From CAVRIA01 sp963721115 (GTDB taxonomy: Bacteria > Desulfobacterota > Binatia > HRBIN30 > CADEER01), in the NCBI GenBank assembly GCA_963721115.1, contig CAVRIA010000006.1, positions 868,001-932,000 of the forward strand: a stretch of DNA of 64,000 nt, in the 5' to 3' direction. Positions 53,591-64,000 of the stretch are shown here, one piece after another. Numbering within the stretch: the stretch's first letter is position 1; every line of letters begins with the position of its first letter. The translations under genes were made by a program, and so were the position numbers. Below the pieces are notes generated by a model. It had not been told where the DNA came from, made no database searches, and worked only from the letters and a program-made list of their open reading frames with translations.

Positions 53591-54012
53591 ATGAAGCGAC
53601 TGTACTTGCTTTCGATCGTGTTCGTCTTGGCGGCCTGTACGGTGACGAAAGTCACGCCGCTCGATCCATCTCTTCGAGTTCGAAAGGTCTGCATCGAGGA
53701 CAATCCCAAGGTCATCGTGCCGGACTTTCTCGACATCATTCGGGACGGCTTCTCTCGTCATGGAATCGCGACCGAGGTGTACTCCGGCGAGATGCCGGAA
53801 GGTTGCGACGGCAAGCTGACCTACACGGCGCTGCGGGTCGGGACCTCGCCCCGTTCCTCTCTTACGCGGAGCTGAGACTGTATCGAGACGGGGCTCAGAT
53901 CGCGTACGGCGAGTTTCACCTGCGCGGAAAAGGGGGCTACGCCCTGACGAAATACAAGAGCACCAGGGCCAAGATGGACCCGGTTATCGACGAGCTGCTG
54001 CGATCGTACTGA
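53591..54012 (+). CDS. Small lipoprotein (Sbal_3080-like), frameshifted
   Basis: About 140 residues when two frames are joined. First frame: signal MKRLYLLSIVFVLAACTVTK with lipobox LAAC (Cys16), then VRKVCIEDNPKVIVPDFLDI and FSRHGIATEVYSGEMPEGCD, ending YTALR. At about 53835 the next frame continues WDLAPFLSYAELRLYRDGAQ, GEFHLRGKGGYALTKYKSTR and MDPVIDELLRSY, stop 54012. The layout (two cysteines, final KxxxT...KxxPxIxELL) fits Sbal_3080-family lipoproteins, whose function is unknown. The ribosome site ggaggggaga is strong. One indel is needed. Confidence 0.7.
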
Positions 54013-54111
54013 AGTGAGCCGGCGATCGCGACAATGGCTGCGACGGCTGTCCCCTTTGCTCCGCGGCGGCGTATGTGGTTGAAACAACTGTTCGAACGGA
54101 GACGGTAGAGC

Positions 54112-54315
54112 ATGGCGGGTGAAAAAGCCAAGGAGAACAAGCGGCTGACCGCGGCGTGCGCGGCGTGCGGCAAGGAGCAGTCGGTCGAGCTTCTGACCGG
54201 GCGCGTGATCGGCTTCGCGCGCCGCACGCGCATCGTTCCGGTGTGTCAGGCCTGCATCGACAAGGGCTGGACGCCGCCCGGTCCCGAGGCCTCCGAACCG
54301 CAGTCGGCGTCCTGA
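54112..54315 (+). CDS. Small zinc-ribbon protein
   Basis: 67 residues with two Cys pairs: CAACGKEQ at residues 16-19 and VCQACIDKGW at about 44-47, an arrangement like a small rubredoxin-fold zinc ribbon. The N-terminus is lysine/glutamate-rich and the tail proline/serine-rich. The start ATG has acggtag upstream (weak). Small proteins like this can bind nucleic acid or proteins; no function can be proposed. It lies between the lipoprotein gene and a convergent gene. The frame has GC-rich codon use like its neighbours, so it is probably real. Confidence 0.6.
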   Translation: MAGEKAKENKRLTAACAACGKEQSVELLTGRVIGFARRTRIVPVCQACIDKGWTPPGPEASEPQSAS

Positions 54316-54332
54316 GCGGCGGCTGCTTCCCC

Positions 54333-55043
54333 TCAGCGGCGCGGCGACCAGGAGGTGGGACGCAGCAGCTTGCTTTCCCAGCGGTCGCGGTACTTGAGGC
54401 CCTCCTCCATCCACTCGCCCGGGCGCGATGGGCGCTCTCCCTCGGTGAGCAGGCGCGAGAAGGCGGGCCAGTCTAGGATCTTCTGCAGCAGAACCACCTC
54501 GTGGTGGCGGCCGGCGCCGGGGCAGACGGTCCAGCACGCTTCGACGCTGATCATCCGGTAGTTGCGCGTCGCCGGGTAGAAGACCGAGCCGAGCGCGTCC
54601 ACGTAGGCGTCCAGCTTCCCCGCATACGGCCAGCCGGTGTCGTGCAGGTACAGCGACGGCTCGCGGTCGTCGGGGACGGCCGGGGAACGCAGATCGACCC
54701 GTTGCAGGGGCGACCAGCGGGTGGGCTGCAGCAGCTTGCTCACCACCTCGCGGCGCAGGCCCCAGCAGATGTCGTTCCAGCCCCGCCACTCCGGGGTGCC
54801 GTGCATGGAAGCCACGATCTCGCCCCACGTCTCCCAGTCGCGCACCGCCGTGATGCTGACCGCCTGATAGCTGAGCCCGGTGCCGTGCGTGAGCGTCCAG
54901 TACCAGAGGAGCTGCGCGCGCCCCCCCGCCTCGATCAAGGGCACCCAGCGATCGCGAAAGGCGCCTTCGAACGCCGCCGTCTTCCCACCGATGATCTCGT
55001 GCGTCTCGTGCAGAAAAATCATCACCCACCCCTCCTGCGCCAT
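54333..55043 (-). CDS. NIPSNAP/dimeric alpha-beta barrel-like protein
   Basis: A 236-residue protein with two related parts, each with an alpha-beta ferredoxin-like pattern: WVMIFLHETHEIIGGKTAAF, RAQLLWYWTLTHGTGLSYQA, and in the second half SLYLHDTGWPYAGKLDAYVD and RMISVEACWTVCPGAGRHHE. This resembles NIPSNAP or EthD-like dimeric barrels, often seen in catabolic clusters; enzyme activity is usually not known. Start ATG 55043 begins MAQEGWVMIFLHETH. It is convergent with the small zinc-ribbon gene and divergent from the DUF547 gene 127 bases away. No signal peptide. Confidence 0.6.
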   Translation of the reverse strand: MAQEGWVMIFLHETHEIIGGKTAAFEGAFRDRWVPLIEAGGRAQLLWYWTLTHGTGLSYQAVSITAVRDWETWGEIVASMHGTPEWRGWNDICWGLRREVVSKLLQPTRWSPLQRVDLRSPAVPDDREPSLYLHDTGWPYAGKLDAYVDALGSVFYPATRNYRMISVEACWTVCPGAGRHHEVVLLQKILDWPAFSRLLTEGERPSRPGEWMEEGLKYRDRWESKLLRPTSWSPRR

Positions 55044-55170
55044 TCATGAGCGGCCGGCGGCGCAGCGTCAAGCACTGGCGCCGGTTCTCATTTCCGCCTT
55101 TCGGTCCTAGACTCTATGCTGCAGTAGACGCGTGCGATGAACGGGTCGGGGTGAAGAGGAGGGACGAACG

Positions 55171-56053
55171 ATGATGAGAGCAGCGCTCGGCGCAACGCCG
55201 ATCGCCGCCGCACTGATCCTTCTCGGCGGGGCGGCGATGGCGAGGGCAGGGGCGGGCTCCGGGGTGATCGGGAGGTTCCTGAGCAGCTTGTACGGGCCGC
55301 CGAAGGTCGAGCTGCACGAGGCCTACGAGCGCGTGCCCGGCGGGCCGACATTCGACCACTCGATCTACGACCGGCTGGTGAAGAAGCACGTGCGGGAAGG
55401 CGGCTGGGTCGACTACGAAGGCCTGCGCGCCGAGCAGGCCGACCTGAAACGGTACATCGAGGCGATCGGCGCGGCGCCGTTCGAGAAGCTCGGGCGCGAC
55501 CAGAAGCTCGCCCTGCTGCTCAACGCGTACAACGCGTTCACGCTCGAGCTCATCCTCGAGCACTACCCGCTCGACTCGATCAAGGACATCCCCTCCGACC
55601 GCCGCTGGTCGGACGAGCGCTGGAAGGTCGGCGGCCATGTGTGGAGCCTCGAGCAGATCGAGCACGAGCAGATCCGACCCAAGTTCGTCGAGCCGCGCGT
55701 CCACTTCGCGCTCGTCTGCGCCGCCATCGGCTGTCCGCCGCTGCGCAGCGAAGCCTACGCGGCCGATCGAATCGATGCCCAGCTCGACGATCAGGCCCGC
55801 TACGTGCACGGACACGAGCGCTGGTTCCGTTTCGATCCGCAGGCCGGAGTCGTTCACCTGACGAGGCTCTACCAGTGGTACGGCGGCGACTTCGAGCAGG
55901 TCGCCGGCTCCGGTGCTCCAATTCGCCGCGCGCTACTCGCCGGAGCTGAAGCAGGCGATGGCAGCCGGGCGCGAGCCGCAGATCGAGTGGCTGGAGTACG
56001 ACTGGCACCTCAACAGCGTGGCGAACCGAGGCCGGATCGAGAATGCCCCTTAG
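55171..56053 (+). CDS. DUF547 secreted protein, frameshift near the C-terminus
   Basis: About 294 residues. Signal peptide MMRAALGATPIAAALILLGG...ARA. The DUF547 domain shows VDYEGLRAEQADLKRYIEAI, FEKLGRDQKLALLLNAYNAF, HVWSLEQIEHEQIRPKFVEP, HFALVCAAIGCPPLRSEAY and LTRLYQWYGGDFEQVA. At about 55910 the conserved continuation is in another frame: VLQFAARYSPELKQAMAAGR, then IEWLEYDWHLNSV and TAG at 56051-56053; the typical family end is a YDW motif. So one indel lies near 55905-55915. DUF547 proteins are common in bacteria and plants; their activity is unknown. The ribosome site aggagggacg is clear. Confidence 0.8.
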
Positions 56054-56420
56054 TGTAACGTTCCGGAATTACCGTGTCGTATGGCCCAGGGTTCCTTCTC
56101 CCGGATGGGAGAAGGTCAGGATGAGGGGGATGAAATTGATCGGCGAAGCCAACCTCGCTCTTTCGCTACGCCGACTCGACGCGAGATACGGTGGCCTTCG
56201 GCATCATTCAATCCCCCTCACCGCGATCCTCTCCCATCCGAGACTGTCGATTTTCTCGAGGGTCGAGATTCCCCCCTTTGGAAAAGGGGGGCCAGGGGGG
56301 ATTTTGAAATGGATTCGTTCGGACAAATCCCCCTCGATCCCCCTTTCCCAAAGGGGGAAGTCGGAGTCGATCGTCTCGCAACGAGAAAATCGACAGACCC
56401 ACCCGGGAGAGGAGTCCCTT
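56054..56420. other. Intergenic region with repeats before DUF255 gene
   Basis: Contains the short palindrome CCTTCTCCCGGATGGGAGAAGG at 56094-56115 and the MITE-like element at 56228-56412. No gene. No ribosome site or start codon for the following gene is evident, so these insertions may have moved or removed its original 5' end. Confidence 0.6.
56228..56412. repeat. MITE-like element with a CCCCCTTT-type core
   Basis: Terminal arms 56228-56258 and 56382-56412 are inverted (CTGTCGATTTTCTCG against CGAGAAAATCGACAG inside, CCTCTCCC against GGGAGAGG outside). The core 56271-56360 is a second inverted repeat: CCCCCCTTTGG/GGGGGG and GGGGGGATTT against AAATCCCCCT and CCCAAAGGGGG. The outer arm is shared with the element at 10492-10650; the core is not. 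Confidence 0.75.
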
Positions 56421-58849
<2,429 letters not shown>

Positions 58850-59009
58850 CCCGTGCGCGGCCGTGCCGAACCCGAACGCGGCGCGCGCGGTTACTTGGCA
58901 GAGGCCCCTGTCTCCAAGCAATGGAAGCGCCCCGTCCTGCGTTTCGTCGTTTGCTCGGTGCCGCGTACCATGCATTCTCCAAGGTGTTCTGTTAGCTTTC
59001 GGGAACCTC

Positions 59010-60700
59010 ATGCGACGGGCTGTGCTTCTTTTGGTAGTGCTGGTGGCGACGGTGACGATCTGCGCCCTTCTCTTCGCTCCGCCTGCCCCGGGGCCTTCGT
59101 CTCGTTCGCCGCGCGACCTATTCCCCGTGCGCAAGGAGGCAGTGGGTTTCGAGGGTTTCCATCGGTCGCCGCGCTTGCCGCCGCGCGGCTCGGGAGCTCT
59201 GAAACCCGCAAAAGCAGATCCGCCCCGATCGCAGGGCGGCACCATCACGCGGCTGCTCCACCGGGCCGGTGCACGGAAGGGAGAGTTGGTCCTTCAGCTT
59301 CGCTCTCCAGCCAGCTTCGAGGCCGCCCGCGAGAACGCGAAGAAGCACGGCGTCGCGATTCTCGACGAAGACGAGCAGCTTCTTGCGCTGCGTCTCGGAT
59401 TCGACGATGCCGCGCAGATCGAGGGCCTTCTGAGCGAGCTCGATCCTTCCGAATACGCGGCCGACGCCAACTACGACGTCGTTGTGCCGCCCGATCCGAG
59501 TCCTGCCGCCGCGAAGAATCCGGGACAGGAACATCGTGCCGTTCGAGAACGCGAGCCCGCGCCTGGCTCGGGATCGAAGGCGACAATTCCGATTGGGGGA
59601 AAGGAGTGAAGATCGCGATCCTCGACACCGGTGTGGTGAACGATGGTGTGTTTGCGCCGGCCCAGGTCCAACGCATACCGCTGAATGCGGGGGGAGAGTC
59701 GCATGCCGGCGTCTTCGGCCACGGTACGGCTGTCGCCTCGCTGGCGGCCGGGAACGATCCGGCGGCGTTGGGCGTCGCACCGGCGGCAGATCTGCTCAGC
59801 TACGAGATCACCGACGCCAGCGGGCTGAGCGACTCCTTCACGCTCGCGCGGGCGATTTACGACGCCGTCGACAAGGGTGCGGACATCATCAACATCAGCA
59901 TGGGCTCGTACGGGGACAGCTCGTTGATGCGAAACGCCGTCGAATTCGCTTCCGCCAACGGGGTTCTGGTCGTCGCCTCGGCCGGCAATGCAGGCCTCGA
60001 CCGGCTCGCCTATCCCGCCGCCTACCCCGACGTCGTCAGTGTCGGCGCTATCGATGCCCTGGGGCAACACCTCTACTACTCGAACGCGAGCGACACCCTG
60101 TCTCTCGCGGCGCCCGGCGCAGGGGTGGTCGCCGACTGGCCCAACGCCGGGCAAGTGCTGTTCAGCGGCACGTCAGCCAGTGCTCCGTACGTCAGTGGCG
60201 CCCTGGCGGCGGTCATGTCGCAGAATCCGGGCATGACGGCGGCGCAGGCGAGAGATCTGCTTTTCGCTTATGCCAACGAAGCCGGGCGACCCGGGCCCGA
60301 TGCCGAGTTCGGGAACGGCCTCCTGCAGATCGGCCGTGTCATGGAGCGTAATCAGCCTGGGATCTTCGACGTTGCGGTGGCGAGCCAGACCTTCGCCAGC
60401 TCGGCCGCGTCTTTCGGTGGTGCGGGTGCGGAATATGACGTCGTGGTCCAGAACCGCGGTACCGAGCCCCTCTACGACACCCAGCTCAACGTGACGGCGG
60501 GCGGCGCGATGCAAGCCTATAGCTTGCCGCTTCTCGAACCCGGGGGCATCTTCGTCCAGCCGATTTCGATCGACCTGACCGGCGCCCGGAACGGGGGCTC
60601 GATCGACGTGATCTCGCGCGTGACCGTCCCGGGCCAGGCCGACCGCAATCCGGCCGATAACCGCCTGGGAACGAGAATCAGCATTCAGCCGCCATCCTAG
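59010..60700 (+). CDS. Subtilisin-like serine protease (S8), two frameshifts
   Basis: About 560 residues if two indels are corrected. From ATG 59010: signal RRAVLLLVVLVATVTICALL and a propeptide-like region (KGELVLQLRSPASFEAAREN, DDAAQIEGLLSELDPSEYAA). Near 59515 the frame changes (RNIVPFENASPRL), and near 59570 again (WLGIEGDNSDWGKGVKIAIL). The catalytic triad is present: Asp in AILDTGV, His in FGHGTAVASLAAG, Ser in FSGTSASAPYVSGALAAV. Residues after about 420 form a CARDB/Ig-like domain (FDVAVASQTFASSAASFGGA, NVTAGGAMQAYSLPLLEPGG). It is secreted and likely calcium-dependent. The indels may be errors, since the mature protease frame is intact for 370 codons. Confidence 0.8.
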
Positions 60701-60708
60701 CGTAGCTT

Positions 60709-61057
60709 CAGAAATCCTCACCACGAAGTGGACATGAGACTGCGCTCGCCCGAAGAGCGCAAAAAAAGAAGGCAACCACGAGGTTCGTCATTAGCTGCGC
60801 TCGCCCAAAGACGCATGAAAAAGGCAACCACGAAGGACACGAAGATCACGAAGCCAAGAGCGGAAACGCTGGACGAAGGCGACGCCGCTCTATTTTCGGA
60901 GGAGGACACGAAGGCACAAGAAAGAGAAGGGAATAGATCGATCGAGATCTGAACCGACATCAGCGGTGAGCTTGCATACGATCGGCTTTCCAAGCTCTTC
61001 TTCGTGCTCTTCGTATCTCTTCGCGTCCTTCGTGTTGAAATCTTTTGTCAGATCACG
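60709..61057. repeat. CACGAAG-type dispersed repeat, long copy
   Basis: No gene. It matches the outer parts of 10416-10866 and, in its middle, 12700-12815. It consists of CCTCACCACGAAG, two GAGACTGCGCTCGCCC-like blocks, CACGAAGGACACGAAG units, and on the other side CTTCTTCGTGCTCTTCG with CGTCCTTCGTG, i.e. the inverted form of the first part, so the whole could fold into one long hairpin. Confidence 0.75.
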
Positions 61058-61101
61058 CCTAGGTCATCCGGCTGTTGCTGCGAGGCTAGGGTCCGCTCGG
61101 G

Positions 61102-62157
<1,056 letters not shown>

Positions 62158-62308
62158 GGCCGGGTCGCCCCTGCGGTCATGGCCAGAATACCGAAACGCC
62201 GCGCCGGATGCGAAGGACCCCGCCACCGGCGAACGGGTGATTGGCAATCGGCATGCGCGGTTGGTATGCAGCGCGACGTCACGAGATTTTCGAACGCGAG
62301 GGGGCGAG

Positions 62309-63460
62309 ATGGATTTCAGCATCGGTGACGACGACCGCATCCTGCAGGAGTCGGTGCGCGACTTCATCGAGGACAAGGCCAACGCCGTGTGGCGCGAGAT
62401 CGAGGAGAAGGACGAGCTGCCGGCGGAGCTGATCGCCGGCGCCGGGGAGCTCGGCCTCTTCGGCGTGAGCATCCCGCCGGAGTACGGCGGCCTCGGCTTC
62501 TCGGTGACGCAGAAAGCCCTGGTGCACGAGATGCTCGGGCGCGGGCCGTGGGGCCTGGCCAGCTACATCAGCGTGCACACCGGCATCGGCTGCGTCGGCA
62601 TCGTGCGCTTCGGCAACGAGCGGCAGAAGCAGCACTACCTGCCGAAGATGGCGACCGGCGAGTGGGTGGGCTCGTTCGCTCTCACCGAGCCGGGGGCGGG
62701 CTCCGACGCTGGGGCTCTGCAGACCCGCGCCGAGCGCAGGGGCGACGGCTACGTCCTGAACGGACAGAAGACGTTCATCACCAACGCCCCGAAGGCGCAT
62801 CACCTCTTCCTGTTCGCGCGTACGGACAAGGGCATCACCGCCTTCATCGTCGACACCGACAGCCCCGGCCTGCAGATCGGACAGGTGTTCGACACCACCG
62901 GCCACCGCGGCTCCTACATCTCGGAGATCGTGCTGGAGGACTGCCGCATCCCCGCCGAGGCCCTGGTCGGCGAGGAGGGCAAGGGCTTCGACTACGCCAA
63001 GCGCACTCTCTCGGAGGGGCGCACGACGCTCAGCGCGCGCTGCGTCGGCGCCGCGCAGAAGTCGATGGAGCTGGCGCTGGAGTACGCCGCCGAGCGGCAG
63101 ACCTTCGGCAAGCCGCTGGCGGACCACCAGAGCATCGCCTTCCGGCTGGCGCAGATGAGCGCCCGCACCGAAGCGTCGCGCCTGGTCGTCTACCGCGCCG
63201 CGTGGATGCTGGATCGCGGCAAGACGGCGCTGCGCGAGGCGTCCACCGCCAAGCTGCTCGCCGCCGAGAGCGCCTGGCAGACGGTGGACGACGCGATGCA
63301 GATCTTCGGCGGCAACGGCTACATCCGCAACGAGTACATGATCGACCGCCTGTGGCGCGACCTGCGGGTCGCCCGCGTCTACGACGGTTCCAGCGAGGTG
63401 CAGCAGATCGTCATCGCCCGCCAGCTCCGCAAGGGCGACATCCAGACGAGCTGGGAATGA
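62309..63460 (+). CDS. Acyl-CoA dehydrogenase
   Basis: A 383-residue flavoprotein. Conserved blocks: ELGLFGVSIPPEYGGLGFSV, WVGSFALTEPGAGSDAGALQ (FAD/substrate loop), YVLNGQKTFITNAPKAHHLF, GTS-type helices SEGRTTLSARCVGAAQKSME, AERQTFGKPLADHQSIAFRL and FGGNGYIRNEYMIDRLWRDL with the catalytic glutamate position as in short-chain members (Glu in NEY). It oxidises acyl-CoA to enoyl-CoA in beta-oxidation or branched-chain amino acid breakdown; the exact chain length cannot be told. ATG 62309 with gcgaggggg upstream. It stands alone, followed by a repeat-rich hairpin region. Confidence 0.9.
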   Translation: MDFSIGDDDRILQESVRDFIEDKANAVWREIEEKDELPAELIAGAGELGLFGVSIPPEYGGLGFSVTQKALVHEMLGRGPWGLASYISVHTGIGCVGIVRFGNERQKQHYLPKMATGEWVGSFALTEPGAGSDAGALQTRAERRGDGYVLNGQKTFITNAPKAHHLFLFARTDKGITAFIVDTDSPGLQIGQVFDTTGHRGSYISEIVLEDCRIPAEALVGEEGKGFDYAKRTLSEGRTTLSARCVGAAQKSMELALEYAAERQTFGKPLADHQSIAFRLAQMSARTEASRLVVYRAAWMLDRGKTALREASTAKLLAAESAWQTVDDAMQIFGGNGYIRNEYMIDRLWRDLRVARVYDGSSEVQQIVIARQLRKGDIQTSWE

Positions 63461-63470
63461 GAAAGGCAGG

Positions 63471-63604
63471 TTGTTAGGGGGCTAGGGGGCTAGGGTGTTA
63501 CGGGGTTAGGGTGTTACGGGGTTAGGGTGTTATGGGGTTAGGGAGGGAAGAGAATGCACATAACTCATTCGGATAAATTACAAGCCCTAACACCCTAACA
63601 CCCT
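63471..63604. terminator. Hairpin region with GGGTGTTA direct and inverted copies
   Basis: The left part has three copies of GGGTGTTA(C/T)GGGGTTA (63491-63545) and GGGGGCTA units; the right part (about 63583-63604) is the inverted form CCCTAACACCCTAACACCCT. The loop is about 40 bases and AT-rich. It belongs to the same family as the hairpin at 46402-46487. Confidence 0.6.
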
Positions 63605-63610
63605 GCCCTG

Positions 63611-64000
63611 ATGCATTTCTTCTTCCCTCTCGCCCTGCCGTTCATCCTGGCGCTGTTCCTCGCTCGTCGCCTTCTGGATCGTTTCGGTCGAGATCGGGAT
63701 CCTCAGCTACGCCTATGCGAAGATGGGCGTGAACCGGCGCTACGTCTTCAGCCTGCTGGTCCTGTCCCTGTTGGGCAGCTACGTCAACATTCCGATCGGC
63801 TCGCTGCCGGCCGAGCCGATCATGCCTCCGCACGTGGTGCCGTTCTTCGGCATGCGGCATATCGTGCCGTACGTCGAAGGGGCGACGCACACCATCATCG
63901 CGGTCAATCTCGGCGGCGCCGTCATCCCGACGCTGCTGTCCATCTATTTGATCGCCAGGAACCATCTCTACGGGCGCGCCGCGGTCGGCGTCGCCATCGT
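63611..64000 (+). CDS. DUF1614-like membrane protein, partial, frameshift
   Basis: Cut by the window end. From ATG 63611 the frame gives MHFFFPLALPFILALFLARR; at about 63665 the conserved sequence continues in another frame: AFWIVSVEIGILSYAYAKMG, VFSLLVLSLLGSYVNIPIGS, VVPFFGMRHIVPYVEG, IAVNLGGAVIPTLLSIYLIA. This matches DUF1614 integral membrane proteins with their NIP motif, family function unknown. One indel near 63660-63670 is needed. The minus-strand open frame at 63642-63965 is its shadow. Confidence 0.7.
   Translation, partial: MHFFFPLALPFILALFLARRLLDRFGRDRDPQLRLCEDGREPALRLQPAGPVPVGQLRQHSDRLAAGRADHASARGAVLRHAAYRAVRRRGDAHHHRGQSRRRRHPDAAVHLFDRQEPSLRARRGRRRHR

Noticed and set aside
63471..63604. 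Telomere-like TTAGGG repeats
   Set aside because: The units are imperfect, only a few, and form an inverted repeat beside a gene end like two other hairpins of the window; a terminator-type element is more likely.

Overview
This is a very GC-rich bacterial window, most likely from a Gram-negative lineage: it carries lipoprotein signal peptides, an RND/MMPL transporter with a LolA-like partner, and a periplasmic thiol oxidoreductase. The host cannot be named from the sequence. DUF2298 (Chlor_Arch_YYY) membrane proteins, an F420/LLM oxidoreductase, ArsS and a secreted protein of a kind I associate with uncultured delta-like or Binatota genomes fit such a lineage, but that is inference. Many conserved genes between about 35 and 64 kb carry single-base frameshifts, so assembly errors or recent decay must be kept in mind.

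Layout. (1) 1-6072 is an integron-type gene-cassette array: small genes all on the + strand, separated by about ten attC-like sites with inverted core and arm sequences, and no integrase in view. Cargo: two GFA-fold proteins, a PPOX-type flavoprotein, a truncated methyltransferase, a DUF2652-SRPBCC protein, an antitoxin/ParE pair, small membrane proteins, an ICMT-like methyltransferase, a PIN toxin and an unknown cassette protein present once intact and once as an internal deletion. (2) 6.6-12.6 kb is ordinary chromosome: an LLM oxidoreductase, a divergent pair of citrate synthase genes (one with an HTH head) around an AT-rich promoter/operator, a duplicated-domain unknown protein and a SUI1/eIF1-like protein. 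(3) 12.65-14.79 kb has no credible gene and holds three tandem copies of a repeat of up to 0.7 kb with a strong hairpin. (4) 14.8-38.3 kb is a large surface-glycan locus: three polytopic GT39/ArnT-like proteins carrying PA14 or beta-propeller modules, one giant GT39-DUF2298-NHL fusion, one stand-alone DUF2298 protein, two GT2 enzymes, one GT4 enzyme, two methyltransferases and a membrane-anchored LamG-type protein. Most form one minus-strand run with 4-base stop/start overlaps.

(5) 38.4-40.8 kb encodes a receiver protein and a membrane histidine kinase; 41-44.1 kb an RND/MMPL transporter plus LolA-like partner; 44.2-46.4 kb a hydrolase, an aldo/keto reductase remnant and a DsbA-like protein; 46.5-50.6 kb an oligopeptide-type ABC system (substrate-binding protein and two permeases, no ATPase) with several frameshifts; 50.7-60.7 kb secreted and unknown proteins, DUF547, DUF255/YyaL and a subtilase. 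The end holds an ArsS-type radical SAM enzyme, an acyl-CoA dehydrogenase and the start of a DUF1614 protein.

Short repeats are scattered through the window: MITE-like elements with shared terminal arms but different cores (10.5 and 56.2 kb), CACGAAG-type repeats (10.4, 12.7, 60.7 kb) and GTTGTTAC/GGGTGTTA hairpins after genes. Two heavily deleted gene remnants (carotenoid oxygenase, aldo/keto reductase) show ongoing gene loss.
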